From CAYRPN01 sp964426135 (GTDB lineage Bacteria > Planctomycetota > Phycisphaerae > Phycisphaerales > Phycisphaeraceae), in NCBI GenBank assembly GCA_964426135.1, contig CAYRPN010000002.1:1-64000 (forward strand): a stretch of 64,000 nt of DNA, written 5' to 3'. Positions 9,474-18,264 of the stretch are shown here, piece by piece; position 1 is the stretch's first letter; the number at the start of each line of letters is the position of its first letter. The position numbers and the translations under genes were made by a program. Below the pieces are notes generated by a model. The model searched no databases. It had not been told where the DNA came from and saw nothing but the letters and a program-made list of their open reading frames with translations.

Positions 9474-9938
9474 ACGAACCCACCTGTGGAACTGTGGACC
9501 TGGGGTGTTCGGCCTATCTGAGTCCTGCCTCCATCTTATCGGCTCCGTTCGCCGGTGGCTAGCAATTCGTTCACATTTGCCGGCCAGCTGTTCCCCCGGT
9601 CTTCGCCAGAAGTGGCCGGCCACGGACCCCCATCCCTTCAAAAACCACATTCAAACCCATTGAATGCAAGGCTTTAAGGATTTGACTGCCAAAAGGGTAG
9701 GACACTTTTCGGCCACTTGTTTGACCAACGTGCGGGCCACCCGGTCCGCCGACCTTTGCGGATCAGCCTGTATGAAGACAGCGGGTCGACTTACCCAGAT
9801 TGCCAAAGAACAACCTCGCCGCCCGTCGGGCGGTACGCCGAATAACACCTAACATTGACCGATTCATGGCGAAGGTTAGGGGTGGAATCGACAAAACTTC
9901 GCCCGTCGACACGATCAGTTCCGCCTGGGTTGCACCCC
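9474..9938. other. Intergenic region without recognised gene
   Basis: The 465 bases between the signalling gene and a family C doublet show no convincing coding signal. A weak hairpin is formed by CACCTAAC (9846-9853) and GTTAGGGGTG (9875-9884). I see no known RNA family here. Confidence 0.5.
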
Positions 9939-10155
9939 CCATTTAGCCGGCGGGCTTGCCCGCCGTGAACCCCCGGACACCGGAGCGTTCCAGGTTCGCC
10001 AAGCCAAGCGGCCTATGCGGCATATCGCAACGAGGTTGCGCCGTGACTGGGCGTCCGCGTCCTGTCCCTCGGGAATCGCCACATCGTAGGTCAGAGCGCA
10101 ACGAGGTTGCGCCGTGACTGGACGTCCGCGGCGGGCAAGCCCGCCGGCTAAATGG
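9939..10155. repeat. Inverted-repeat doublet, family C (copy 1), with internal direct repeats
   Basis: A perfect 27-bp inverted repeat: 9939-9965 begins CCATTTAGCCGGCGGGC and 10129-10155 is its reverse complement. Each arm is itself a hairpin (GGCGGGC / GCCCGCC). Between the arms are two direct copies of a 34-bp sequence beginning GCAACGAGGTTGCGCC (10027-10060 and 10097-10130), 70 bp apart, the second running into the right arm. The element lies 60 bases downstream of mscL. Confidence 0.85.
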
Positions 10156-10215
10156 CGTCGCGTTTCAAATGGGGGACATCTTTTCGCCCACACACCAATC
10201 CCTCACCGCACCCAC

Positions 10216-10638
10216 TCACTTCTTCGCCAGCAGATCGCGAATCTCCGTCAGCAGCACTTCTTCCTTGCTCGGCGCCGGCGGGGCGGCGGGGGCGGCTGCT
10301 TCCTCGGCCTTCTTCATCTTCATGATCCAACCGAGGAACTTTACGATGAACAGGAACAGCGCCAGGGCAACGACGAGGAAGTTCACAATTTCGCCCAGGA
10401 ACTTGCCGTAGGGAATCTCTTTGCCGTTGATGACGAGCTTCCAGCCGATGTAGCCTTGCTCGCCGGGCAGGATCACGCCGATCAGCGGCATGATGATGTC
10501 TTTCACGAGCGAGCTGACGATCGCACCGAACGCGCCGCCGATGATGACACCGACCGCCAGGTCGATCACATTGCCCTTGAGGGCGAACGCCTTGAACTCA
10601 TCGAACAGACCTTTGGCTTTCGTGGCTGGATTGAACAT
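10216..10638 (-). CDS. mscL: Large-conductance mechanosensitive channel MscL
   Basis: Protein of 140 aa, the usual length for MscL. The amino-terminal amphipathic helix (FNPATKAKGLFDEFKAFALKG) is followed by the highly conserved VIDLAVGVIIGGAFGAIVSSLV of membrane helix 1, the periplasmic loop, membrane helix 2 (about 75-98, VNFLVVALALFLFIVKFL) and a charged carboxy-terminal helix. The homopentameric channel releases solutes on hypo-osmotic shock. The start at 10638 is preceded by GGAG at a suitable distance; in-frame upstream residues do not resemble the family. No neighbour in the same operon. Confidence 0.97.
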   Translation of the reverse strand: MFNPATKAKGLFDEFKAFALKGNVIDLAVGVIIGGAFGAIVSSLVKDIIMPLIGVILPGEQGYIGWKLVINGKEIPYGKFLGEIVNFLVVALALFLFIVKFLGWIMKMKKAEEAAAPAAPPAPSKEEVLLTEIRDLLAKK

Positions 10639-10884
10639 GGCTGTCTCCGAGGAAAAAAGTGGAAAAGGGGCGACCCCAATGACGTGACGAATTGGAACAT
10701 GGGGCGTGGCGTGCGTCAACTTGGATGCGATGCATTGCAAATTGAGAATTTACAATCTGCCATTTTCAATTTTCAGTTCCAAAGCGCACTCCACTTTCGC
10801 CGCAGATGAACGCAGATGGATGCGATGATTCGCCGGGGGGCTTGCTCGCCGAGGGAGTGGGGTCTCGTGGCGCACTCAGGAATG

Positions 10885-11045
10885 CGACCGAAATAACCTC
10901 CCGATTCTCGTCCAACTGAGCGAGTCAGAAATTCTAAGGAAATGAGGAAACGAGGAAAGCAGGAACAGACACAATTCAGGCGATCGACGCACTCTGTTTC
11001 TGTTCCTCATTTCCTCTTTTCCTGCTTTCCTAATGAAAATTCTGG
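10885..11045. repeat. GA-rich 8-bp-period inverted arrays and family C outer-arm fragment
   Basis: 10885-10902 (GACCGAAATAACCTCCC) matches the outer arm of the family C elements at 16914-17032 and 25061-25174. At 10926-10972 a purine-rich array repeats GGAAATGA-like units every 8 bases. At 10993-11045 the reverse complement appears as TCCTCATT-like units, so the two form an imperfect inverted pair. An apparent 80-codon reading frame through this stretch has a composition that follows the repeat and is not supported as a gene. Confidence 0.7.
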
Positions 11046-11123
11046 CGTCTGAATCCGGGAAGTCATTTCGATCCCGCTCCTCCTCATCACTTTCTCGTCC
11101 GTGCTTTGAAGGGATCACCGCGC

Positions 11124-11150
11124 AGAAAAAAACCGGCCTCGTTGGCCGGT
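11124..11150 (-). terminator. Rho-independent terminator of the two-gene membrane operon
   Basis: Read on the minus strand, ACCGGCC / AACGA / GGCCGGT forms a 7-bp perfect stem (11132-11150) followed directly by seven T residues (11125-11131). It lies 46 bases beyond the stop of the gene ending at 11197. Confidence 0.85.
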
Positions 11151-11196
11151 TGGTGAAGCGTGGCGTTGTCTGCGAAGCGGCACTCGGACCGTCGCG

Positions 11197-11958
11197 TCAC
11201 TTTTTCGCCGGCGCTGCCGCCGGTGGGCCTGCGTCGGGCCTCGCCTGTTGCAGGATCAGGCCGATCAGCGCGGGCGCCATGACCAGCATGGGCATGATGA
11301 TGGTGTGCGACTCGAGGCCCTTGGTCACGCTCTGCCGCCATTCGGGCACTTGCAGCAAGAGCGCCATGCCGCCCATGACCGCCAGGGTCGATCCGCTGAC
11401 GGAGGTGAACATGACGACGGAGAGTTTGAAAAGCACAAACGCGAGCATGCCGAAGATGACCAGTCCGATGAGCGCTCCGATCCAGGCGTGCTCGGGCGCT
11501 GGGCCGTTCTGGCCTTTCTCCACCATGAGCTTGGACAGGCTGGTCCACGCGTTGGCGCCGATGAATGAGCCGGTCAGTCCGCCCATCACCGCCACGGCGT
11601 ACTTCATCAGCGGCATGCACGCCACCGCCATCAGGGCGCCCAGGCAGCCCGCCACGATGTGCGCTTCCGCTTTGATCTTGATCCCGAACGCATAGCCCAC
11701 CGACGCGCCCATGAGCAGCGCCAGCAACACGGTCACCGGCTTGTAGAACTTGTAGCCGTTGAGCATGCACACCAGCCCGCCCGTCAGAAACACGATCGCC
11801 CACACCATGCTCATCGATTGCAGGTGCGGCATCAGTTGCTCCGGATGCGCCAGGGCATCGGGTCGGGAGAACACGCTGGTGACGATTTCGAGCAGGTTGT
11901 ACTGAGGTTCGGCGGGGTTGGCGGGCTTGGCGGCCGCCTGGGCGAGGAAGGTGAGCAT
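11197..11958 (-). CDS. Multi-pass membrane protein (unknown function)
   Basis: Protein of 253 aa with about six or seven hydrophobic segments and a short, poorly conserved amino end. Gly-rich helices such as VTVLLALLMGASVGYAFGIKI and CLGALMAVACMPLMKYAVAVMGGLTGSFIGA resemble small-residue packed membrane domains of the DUF4203 or TMEM198 kind, but I cannot assign the family with certainty. The start at 11958 has GGAGG seven bases upstream and is preferred over one eleven codons earlier. It is the second gene of an operon with a similar membrane protein, 72 bases apart, and both end at the terminator at 11124-11150. Confidence 0.75.
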   Translation of the reverse strand: MLTFLAQAAAKPANPAEPQYNLLEIVTSVFSRPDALAHPEQLMPHLQSMSMVWAIVFLTGGLVCMLNGYKFYKPVTVLLALLMGASVGYAFGIKIKAEAHIVAGCLGALMAVACMPLMKYAVAVMGGLTGSFIGANAWTSLSKLMVEKGQNGPAPEHAWIGALIGLVIFGMLAFVLFKLSVVMFTSVSGSTLAVMGGMALLLQVPEWRQSVTKGLESHTIIMPMLVMAPALIGLILQQARPDAGPPAAAPAKK

Positions 11959-12030
11959 GACAACCTCCGATAGAGGATCCACCAGCCGCACGGGCAGGAC
12001 AACCGATCTTCAATGCGCGGCTGTAACGGA

Positions 12031-12993
12031 TCACTTATCGGCAGACCGCCTCCAGAAAGACCACTGCACCAGTACTCCCACTGCCGTTATGAGACTGAGC
12101 GTGATCAGCAGCGGCCTCGGTTCCTGCGGGAGCCATCGCGTCTGTTCCGGGGCGTAGGTCGCCAGCAGACCGCGCACGCCGCTGAGCAGCATCGCGCCGC
12201 CGACCAGCGACGTCTGGATCGAAGCGGAAAAATAAGGCAGCACAAATCCCACCAGCGCCCCGGCCAGCCCCGCGATCGCGGCGGTGATCGTCAGATTCCG
12301 CTGCCCGTCGGGCTTCAGGTCCGCCCACCAGGCGCGAATCTGCTCCGCCTGGTAGTCGTACACCCGGCGGATGGTGTCCATCACCGTCCGCTTCGCCTTC
12401 TCCACGTTTTCAGGGTCGATCTGGATGAACGGCTTGGCCGCTTCCACGGGCGACAGCGACTTGGGCAGCGTCGGATCGAACTCATCGTCGTCGCCGTTGA
12501 GTTTGAGACCGGGGAAGGGCGATTTGGTTTCCGTGGTCGGCGCAGCGGGGGTGGTGCGATCCTTCGCGGCGCTGTCTTTGGCGGCGCCGCTGTCCGCGAC
12601 CTCGCCGAAGCCCCAGACCGTGCCGCTCTTGGCGGCTGCATCGCTGGCGGTTGCTTCGGAGATGCCGACCCAGATCACGTTGAGCGCCGGCGCCGCCATC
12701 GCAAACAGCGCCGCCAAGCTGATCGCCATCCACGGCCGGAACATCAGCCAGGCGAGCAGCAGGCCCGCGATGCCGCCGCCGCCGACCCAGACGAACATGA
12801 GCTGATCGCCCGGCTGCAGCATCCTGTGCGCCAGGGCGAACGCTCCGACCGCCCCCATCGCCAGTCCGCACACGGCAATCGCCGGCCGCGCGACCTTCCG
12901 GCCCATCGCCCAGACGAAAAGCCCCACCACCGCGCTGATCCCCAACGTCACCGGCAACGCCGGGTCGGCCTCGGCAAGGAATGAATGAATCAT
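12031..12993 (-). CDS. Multi-pass membrane protein, related to downstream neighbour
   Basis: Protein of 320 aa. The amino half has four or five membrane helices (LPVTLGISAVVGLFVWAMG, AVCGLAMGAVGAFALAH, FVWVGGGGIAGLLLAWLMF, AISLAALFAMAAPALNVIWVG). A soluble charged and Pro-rich stretch follows at about residues 125-205, then two or more carboxy-terminal helices. The overall plan matches the next gene, suggesting a paralogous pair that may form a hetero-oligomer. The start has GGAGG seven bases upstream. The function is not recognisable. Confidence 0.72.
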   Translation of the reverse strand: MIHSFLAEADPALPVTLGISAVVGLFVWAMGRKVARPAIAVCGLAMGAVGAFALAHRMLQPGDQLMFVWVGGGGIAGLLLAWLMFRPWMAISLAALFAMAAPALNVIWVGISEATASDAAAKSGTVWGFGEVADSGAAKDSAAKDRTTPAAPTTETKSPFPGLKLNGDDDEFDPTLPKSLSPVEAAKPFIQIDPENVEKAKRTVMDTIRRVYDYQAEQIRAWWADLKPDGQRNLTITAAIAGLAGALVGFVLPYFSASIQTSLVGGAMLLSGVRGLLATYAPEQTRWLPQEPRPLLITLSLITAVGVLVQWSFWRRSADK

Positions 12994-13119
12994 GGCTCAG
13001 CCTCCGAGGAGATTGTAGACCATCCTCCATCGACGGAAGCGGAGCGGCGCCATGAAACACGAAGGAAACCCATGGAGCAGATCGTCGGCATTTCGCCCCC
13101 GAGGATCGGCCCGCGAAAA

Positions 13120-13257
13120 GAGCCGCGCACGAAGTAAGCGGGTCTGGCGGAGTCCGTCGTCGCTGCGGCGCTGTGGGCGGCATCGTCAACACGCCACGCC
13201 ATGTCAATGCGTGGAGCGAGCGAATCATCGAAAGACCGCTTACTTCGTGCGCGGCTC
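13120..13257. repeat. Inverted-repeat doublet, family B (copy 1)
   Basis: The arm 13120-13144 begins GAGCCGCGCACGAAGTAAGC; the arm 13234-13257 is its reverse complement with one base missing. They enclose about 90 bp. A second copy, with the same arms but a different centre, is at 31866-32012, and a half-arm is at 17036-17051. It lies upstream of the membrane operon. Confidence 0.88.
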
Positions 13258-13315
13258 ATTCACCGCTGAGAAATGCCGGTTCATTGGGAGATCCACGTTC
13301 ATTTCTCATCAATGG

Positions 13316-13347
13316 AAAACCGCCGCGTCCCGGAAGGCGCGGCGGTT
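13316..13347 (-). terminator. Probable rho-independent terminator of the DUF4139-like gene
   Basis: On the minus strand AACCGCCGCG and CGCGGCGGTT form a 10-bp perfect stem (13338-13347 with 13318-13327) followed by TTTTCC. It lies 127 bases beyond the stop at 13474; nothing else on that strand lies between them. Confidence 0.7.
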
Positions 13348-13473
13348 GGGGGTTGCGAAGTTCGTCCATCATCATGCATCGACCGCAGCGCATCATGGAG
13401 GCGCCATCAGGCCGTGCCGTGTGCCCGACTCTCCTGAGCCTCTCTGTAAGCGGAAGGGGAGAGGGCGATTCGA

Positions 13474-15570
13474 TCACTGCAAGTCCAGGCTGTTCACGTA
13501 GTCCGCCAGTTCCTTGCGCTTCGCTTCCACTTTCTTCTGCGTGTCGTCGATCTGCGTGGTCAGCTTCTCCAGCGTGTCTTCTTCCTCGGAGAGCTTGGCG
13601 AGGTAGCGCTTGCCCAGCGTGCTGTCGCGGCCGGCGGTTTCGATGTTCTTGCGCAGGCGATCCTGGCCGTTCTCAATGACCGCTTTCTGCTGCCGCAGGT
13701 TGGCGAGTTGGCCTTCGAACTGGCTCAGTTCGTTCTGCAGGTTGGCGGCCTTCTGCAACGCGGCTTTCACCGCGGCGGAGATCGCGCCTTCCTGCACGAA
13801 GTTCAGGTAGGTGTAGGGCGATGAGCCGATGATCGCGATCTGCTGCGAGCCGGGCTGCTGTTCCTCGACGACGAACTCGCCGGTGGTCGCGCTATCGATG
13901 GGCACGCGGAAGCGGTAGTGCGTCGGCGTCTTCTCTTCGAAGGTCTTGGGGTTGATGAGATTCCGCCCGCCGATGGCGGGATGCTCGACGATGAGCGTGC
14001 GCTTCTGCTCCGCCTTGTTTTTGACCTTGTAGGTCTGCTTGTAGGTGGTCATGCGGTTGACGTAGAGCACGCCGCGGACAAGCTTGCCGCTGGTGATCGC
14101 GCTGCTCTGGGCGTTGGAGGAATCCACGGTGACAGCGAGGTCCATCGCGTAACTGAGCACACGCTTGTCGTTGGGCGCCAGGTGTCCGATGCGGGCGTCG
14201 CCGGCGTAGTTGCCGCCATCGAACACGGTGACCGGGCCGCTGAGCAGTTTCATGCCTGTGTCATTGATGAGGTAGACGCCGTTGAGCGGATGCTGGGCGT
14301 GCTGCGTGGGGTTGTAGATGCTGATCTTCTCCGCCTTCACCGCCTGGTTGACGATGGGCAGCATGGCGGAGCGGCGTCGCTGCATGTTGACGGGATGCTG
14401 GATGGAGAACTGGAACAGTTCGCCGACGCTTCCGCCCGAGGCGACGGAATGCACGCTGGAGCCCAGATCGAACTTGCTGTCGGCGGTGGCGTCGGCGTGG
14501 GGCGCGTAGCCGGCGGCGGCTTTCTCGGCGACCTCGCCGCGGCCGAAAAAGGCGCCCTTGGCGGCGGGCGGCGCGGCGGGCGCAGCACCCAGGCGGTTGC
14601 CGCGAGCGCGGTCCTGATTCCCTTCCATCAGCGCCAGCGCCTTGCCCTCACGTTCGATGCCCTCTTCGTACATCCGCGGCTTGAGCGAAGCGTACAACTC
14701 CGGCTGCACCACCGGGCGATCCAGGTACAGCGGCGTGTACAGATCCTGAATGAACGAAATCGGCCGGCCGCTGACCAGCGAGAGCAACACGTTCTTCCAG
14801 TCGTTCTCCGACGTGTTCTCCACGATGGCCCAGCCCTGCAGCAGCGGCTTTTCCTTGTCGGTCAGGTCGAGGCGGTACGCGGTCTTCCACACCGGGCTTT
14901 CCACGAGGTAGCCGATGCGCACATTCCGCTTGCCGCGGCCGACGAACCGAATGTCCACCGGCTTGCGGTCCCGGTCGCGAGCGCCGATCAACAGGCCCAG
15001 CGCTTCGTTGAGTTCCTGCTGCATCTTCGGATCGTTGAAAGTCAGGTTCTGCACCGCGGAGAGCTTGACGCTCTGGACGCCGGTCGCGGTGACGAGGCGG
15101 AGAATGTGCTCGGTGATCTTGGCCTCGGGCTGGCCGACGATGCGTTCCTCTTGTTCCACGCCCAGAATCTTGCCGATGACCTTGTCGACGGTGACCTCCG
15201 CGCCGCGCAGCTGCTTGAGCAGATCGGGCAGCGAAGGCTCGCCGCTGATATCCACGCCGAAGGAGCGCAGCGTGCGCTCCACCGGATCGTTGCTGGCATA
15301 GGTCACGCTGGTGACGGTGCCGCCTTCATCGAAGAGCACCATGCTCTTGAGGATGTCGTTGATCTGATCCGTCTTGAACATGAGGCGCACGGAGGAATCG
15401 CCCTCCACGGTGCCTTTATGTTCGAAGAACCCGACGCCGGAGGAAAAGAGCACCGCCCGGCTGACGGGCAGATCGGTGAATAATTCCTTTTCCTGAGCGA
15501 TGGCGACATTGGACGCGAGGCTCAGCGCAAGACCGGCGCCGAGCGTGGCCAGACGATGGGTGGACAACAT
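13474..15570 (-). CDS. Secreted DUF4139-like protein with C-terminal coiled coil
   Basis: Protein of 698 aa. A signal peptide (MLSTHRLATLGAGLALSLASNVAIAQ) ends with a clear Ala-x-Ala site. The mature protein opens with VSRAVLFSSGVGFFEHKG, the VTLYPxGA-like strand typical of proteins with the DUF4139 (mucoidy inhibitor-like) domain. The middle (about 190-330) has YLVESPVWKTAYRLDL and ENTSENDWKNVLLSLVSGRPISF, hallmark segments of that domain. Residues about 600-695 form a long heptad coiled coil rich in Gln, Lys and Glu. The start at 15570 is set by the signal peptide and by CCGGAG upstream; further upstream in-frame residues come from a repeat. The function of the family is not established. 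Confidence 0.82.
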   Translation of the reverse strand: MLSTHRLATLGAGLALSLASNVAIAQEKELFTDLPVSRAVLFSSGVGFFEHKGTVEGDSSVRLMFKTDQINDILKSMVLFDEGGTVTSVTYASNDPVERTLRSFGVDISGEPSLPDLLKQLRGAEVTVDKVIGKILGVEQEERIVGQPEAKITEHILRLVTATGVQSVKLSAVQNLTFNDPKMQQELNEALGLLIGARDRDRKPVDIRFVGRGKRNVRIGYLVESPVWKTAYRLDLTDKEKPLLQGWAIVENTSENDWKNVLLSLVSGRPISFIQDLYTPLYLDRPVVQPELYASLKPRMYEEGIEREGKALALMEGNQDRARGNRLGAAPAAPPAAKGAFFGRGEVAEKAAAGYAPHADATADSKFDLGSSVHSVASGGSVGELFQFSIQHPVNMQRRRSAMLPIVNQAVKAEKISIYNPTQHAQHPLNGVYLINDTGMKLLSGPVTVFDGGNYAGDARIGHLAPNDKRVLSYAMDLAVTVDSSNAQSSAITSGKLVRGVLYVNRMTTYKQTYKVKNKAEQKRTLIVEHPAIGGRNLINPKTFEEKTPTHYRFRVPIDSATTGEFVVEEQQPGSQQIAIIGSSPYTYLNFVQEGAISAAVKAALQKAANLQNELSQFEGQLANLRQQKAVIENGQDRLRKNIETAGRDSTLGKRYLAKLSEEEDTLEKLTTQIDDTQKKVEAKRKELADYVNSLDLQ

Positions 15571-15672
15571 GGACGGTTCTCCGGAGGGGACGAAGGAATC
15601 AGGAAGCGGATGACCAATGCAAGGATAGACGCACGAGGGTCGGTTTTGTTCAACGGAAAGGCCGTTGCCCGC

Positions 15673-15900
15673 CGCAGGGTCTGCCAAATTTTCCGAGGCC
15701 TTTCTCCCTCTCCTTCCAGGGAGAGGGTGGCCGAGTCCCCCAGGGACGACGCCGGGTGAGTGTCGGGACGAACAGACTTTCGCGGCATCCGTCACGCGAT
15801 GGCGGCGATTGCAAACTTGTGCGTCCCGACCCTCACCCCAGCCCTCTCCCTGAGAGGGAGAGGGGGCCGGAATGCAAGCCCCGGGGAAATGGGCACACCC
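15673..15900. repeat. Inverted-repeat doublet, family D' (long form)
   Basis: The left copy (15673-15739) reads CTGCCAAATTTTCCG and then a CCCTCTCC..GGAGAGGG hairpin. The right copy (15829-15900) is the inverse: CCCTCACCCCAGCC, hairpin, GGCCGGAATGC, then CAAGCCCCGGGGAAATGGG. The same long arrangement recurs at 19390-19586. It occupies the spacer between two divergent genes (starts at 15570 and 15982). Confidence 0.8.
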
Positions 15901-15981
15901 GCCGCCGGACGCGGATTTTCCCCCTGTTTCACAGCATTGCCGAGTGTGTTAGACTCACTGCAACTTCAACGGAGCCCCGTC

Positions 15982-16893
15982 ATGGATGACGCCACCTCGA
16001 CCGCTGTTGCTTCAGCTACCGATTCGCAATCCTCCAAATCGCCGGTTCGTCCCAAGCGGTTGGGCCGCGGTTTGCTCGATCTCCTGTCAGGCACGCCAGT
16101 GGAGGTGAAGGCGCAGGAGTTTGCCGCCGCGGTCGATGCGGTGCAGCGCGACCGCACGGAGTTCGTATCGGCAACGCCCCTGGCGGCAGCGGCTGAAGCG
16201 CCGTCGCCGGCCTCGCATGGAGGAGCCGACATGCAGGCGGGCACCTCGGATTGTGTCGTCGCCTCGATCGATCGATTGGCGGATTCGCCGCCGATGGATC
16301 GCGATCATCCGTCTACAGGCGCGGAATCTGAAAAGGGGAATGCCGTGGCGGGGGGCCACACGGCGGAGCCGGCAGAGAACAGCGCGGCTACGTTGAATCC
16401 TGTGTCGCAGGAGATCGCGCCTGACAGCGCGGATGAACTCGGTGTCGCCGCGATACCAGAACTGGCGGCCGCTCCGACGCCGGAAGAAGAACTGGCCGCG
16501 ATTGCCGGCAACCTTGAAGCGGCGGTTCGCTTGCTGAGCGAGCACCGCGATACGCCGCTGCTTCTGCTGCAACGGTCGCTGCGAATCGCCTGGAGCGCTG
16601 CTGCGGTGGCGGCGGTCGTGGTGATCGGCGTGGTCTGGTGGGCGGCCGCGACGACAACCGTGCAACGCGAAAGAATCGAACGTCTGCAGGCTGATCTCGT
16701 GGATGCCAGGGGTGCGGCGAAATCCGACGCCTCTGCCTCGACGGCACTCGACGCGAAGACAGTCATCGCGCCTCCGCCGGATCGCACCGGCGACTTGAAG
16801 CGACTCGAACAGGAACTGGAGACGACGCGGTCCGCCCTGACCAAGGCAAACGTCGCCATTGACGAGTTGATGTCGCGTTCAAGTCGCCCCTGA
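15982..16893 (+). CDS. Single-pass membrane protein with LGRGLLDLLSG motif
   Basis: Protein of 303 aa. Near the amino end KRLGRGLLDLLSGTP resembles the short basic LGRGL..LL motif at the front of ParB proteins, but no ParB domain follows. A long acidic, low-complexity region (about 45-200) leads to one membrane helix (AVAAVVVIGVVWWAAA, about 215-235), then a short coiled coil to the end (IERLQADLVDARG, LKRLEQELETTRSAL). Topology suggests an inner-membrane protein with a long cytoplasmic or periplasmic tail. GGAG lies seven bases before the chosen ATG. The function is unknown; the neighbour on the opposite strand is also a membrane/coiled-coil protein. Confidence 0.65.
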   Translation: MDDATSTAVASATDSQSSKSPVRPKRLGRGLLDLLSGTPVEVKAQEFAAAVDAVQRDRTEFVSATPLAAAAEAPSPASHGGADMQAGTSDCVVASIDRLADSPPMDRDHPSTGAESEKGNAVAGGHTAEPAENSAATLNPVSQEIAPDSADELGVAAIPELAAAPTPEEELAAIAGNLEAAVRLLSEHRDTPLLLLQRSLRIAWSAAAVAAVVVIGVVWWAAATTTVQRERIERLQADLVDARGAAKSDASASTALDAKTVIAPPPDRTGDLKRLEQELETTRSALTKANVAIDELMSRSSRP

Positions 16894-16913
16894 CCGCGGC
16901 CGCCCCTTTCCAT

Positions 16914-17051
16914 GGCGACTTGGCGGATCGCCCATTTAGCCGGCGGGCTTGCCCGCCGAGGGCGTCTCGGCGGGCAAGCCCGCCGGCTAAATGGGGGATC
17001 GCCAACTTGGGAAGTTATTTCGGCCCCGTTCATTACATCGTGCGCGGCTCT
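16914..17051. repeat. Family C doublet (copy 2) with outer arm and family B half-arm
   Basis: A tight inverted repeat: 16931-16960 (CCCATTTAGCCGGCGGGC...) and 16968-16995, separated by only a few bases. It extends outward with GCGATCC-like flanks and, on the right, the outer arm GAAGTTATTTCGGCCCC (17011-17027) shared with 25158-25174. A half-arm of family B (CATCGTGCGCGGCTC) follows at 17036-17051. Confidence 0.82.
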
Positions 17052-17079
17052 CTTCGGGCGTCATGAAAAATCCGCGCGA

Positions 17080-17120
17080 AAGAAAAACCGATGGGCCAAC
17101 GCGTTGGTTTACCCATCGGT
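17080..17120 (-). terminator. Rho-independent terminator of the coiled-coil membrane gene
   Basis: On the minus strand ACCGATGGG (17112-17120) pairs perfectly with CCCATCGGT (17087-17095), with an inner AACGCGTT palindrome, and is followed by TTTTTC. It lies 52 bases after the stop at 17172. Confidence 0.88.
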
Positions 17121-17171
17121 GTTCACCGTGTTTGATTGTGCTCTTGCCGCGATGCGGCGAACTTCACTCGT

Positions 17172-18131
17172 TCAGCGGCCCGCGGCTTCAAGAGGCAGCG
17201 CGGCCGTGGCCTTGGCGTTGTCGGTGTCGCTCGAGGGGCTGTCGTCAAGAAGAGAGGCGCCGTCGTTCAATAGTTCATTCCGCGAGGTCGACGCGCTGCT
17301 GGCGGGAATCACCGGCACGTTCGACTCGGACTTTCTTTCCGTCGGCAGGTTCCTGGCGGGTTCAGCCGCGGGGATCCCCTGGGCCGGCTGATTCGACATC
17401 CGGCTCACCGAAACCGCCACGAATCCCGCCACGGTCAACGCCACGATCGCCAGCGACCAGCTCACGATGGACATCGTCGTGACGTGCTTCTGCGTCTTGA
17501 GAAACAGATCGCGCATCTGTTCGCCGGCTCTGCCTTCCTGATCCGCGATGCTCTTGAGCAGATCCCGGCCTGCTTCGTTCTGTTCGCCCATGCGCGTCAG
17601 TGTGCCGCTCATGGTGTTGAAGCTCGTCAGAATCTGTTCGCTGCACTGATGCGACGCGTCGAGCTGCTGATTGATCGCGCTCATCGCCGCGTCGTGATGC
17701 TGCGTGGATTTAGCGAGGCCGTTGAGAGCATCGGCTAGCTTGGCGCTGTGCGTCATCTGCTGGCTGAGGTTCGACTGAATGGCGTCGAGCGTGCGCGTCT
17801 GGTTGCGGGTCGCTTCGGGCAGGCTTCGCAGGGCCTCGGGGAGTCCTTCGAGCATTTCGAGCAATCGCTCGCTGCGCTGCGACTGCTGTGCCATGTGATT
17901 GCGCACAGCGCCCATGAGATCGACCATTTCCTCGTAGCCGCGCTGCAGGCGGTCGATGGGGCTTTCCTTGGCGGGGCGACGAGGCGAAAGCTCCGCCGCG
18001 GCCATCGGCTCCTCTTCCGCGACCGCCGTCGCTGTGGATGAGGCGTCAATGGAGTTGCCGCCACCGTCGTGCGACCTGCCGCGTTTGAGCCACTGAACGA
18101 AGTTGCCGAAGCGGGTGGTGAGTTTGGACAT
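17172..18131 (-). CDS. Coiled-coil protein with C-terminal membrane anchor
   Basis: Protein of 319 aa. After a basic, disordered amino end (about 1-55) there is a long helical region (about 60-225) rich in Gln, Ser and Leu heptads, reminiscent of methyl-accepting or RmuC-type coiled coils but without their signature. A membrane helix follows (about 232-255, SIVSWSLAIVALTVAGFVAV) and a Ser-rich tail. Predicted topology is a cytoplasmic coiled coil anchored at its carboxy end. AAGGAG lies nine bases before the ATG. The function is not recognisable. Confidence 0.68.
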   Translation of the reverse strand: MSKLTTRFGNFVQWLKRGRSHDGGGNSIDASSTATAVAEEEPMAAAELSPRRPAKESPIDRLQRGYEEMVDLMGAVRNHMAQQSQRSERLLEMLEGLPEALRSLPEATRNQTRTLDAIQSNLSQQMTHSAKLADALNGLAKSTQHHDAAMSAINQQLDASHQCSEQILTSFNTMSGTLTRMGEQNEAGRDLLKSIADQEGRAGEQMRDLFLKTQKHVTTMSIVSWSLAIVALTVAGFVAVSVSRMSNQPAQGIPAAEPARNLPTERKSESNVPVIPASSASTSRNELLNDGASLLDDSPSSDTDNAKATAALPLEAAGR

Positions 18132-18264
18132 TGGCGATCTCCTTGCCGTGAGCCAAACGAATCAGATGAGCATACATCGGAGCGTCCGTTGCTCCATACC
18201 CATGTTGCACCTTTTTTAGATCGGTTATCAACGTGAAGACGCGAGAAAAATAGGCCCCGGCGAT

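Noticed and set aside
10876..11118. 80-codon frame on the minus strand
   Set aside because: Its residues follow the GA-rich 8-bp repeats and a family C fragment; no start signal and no family.
15982..16893. ParB protein
   Set aside because: Only the short LGRGL motif is shared; no HTH or CTPase domain follows.
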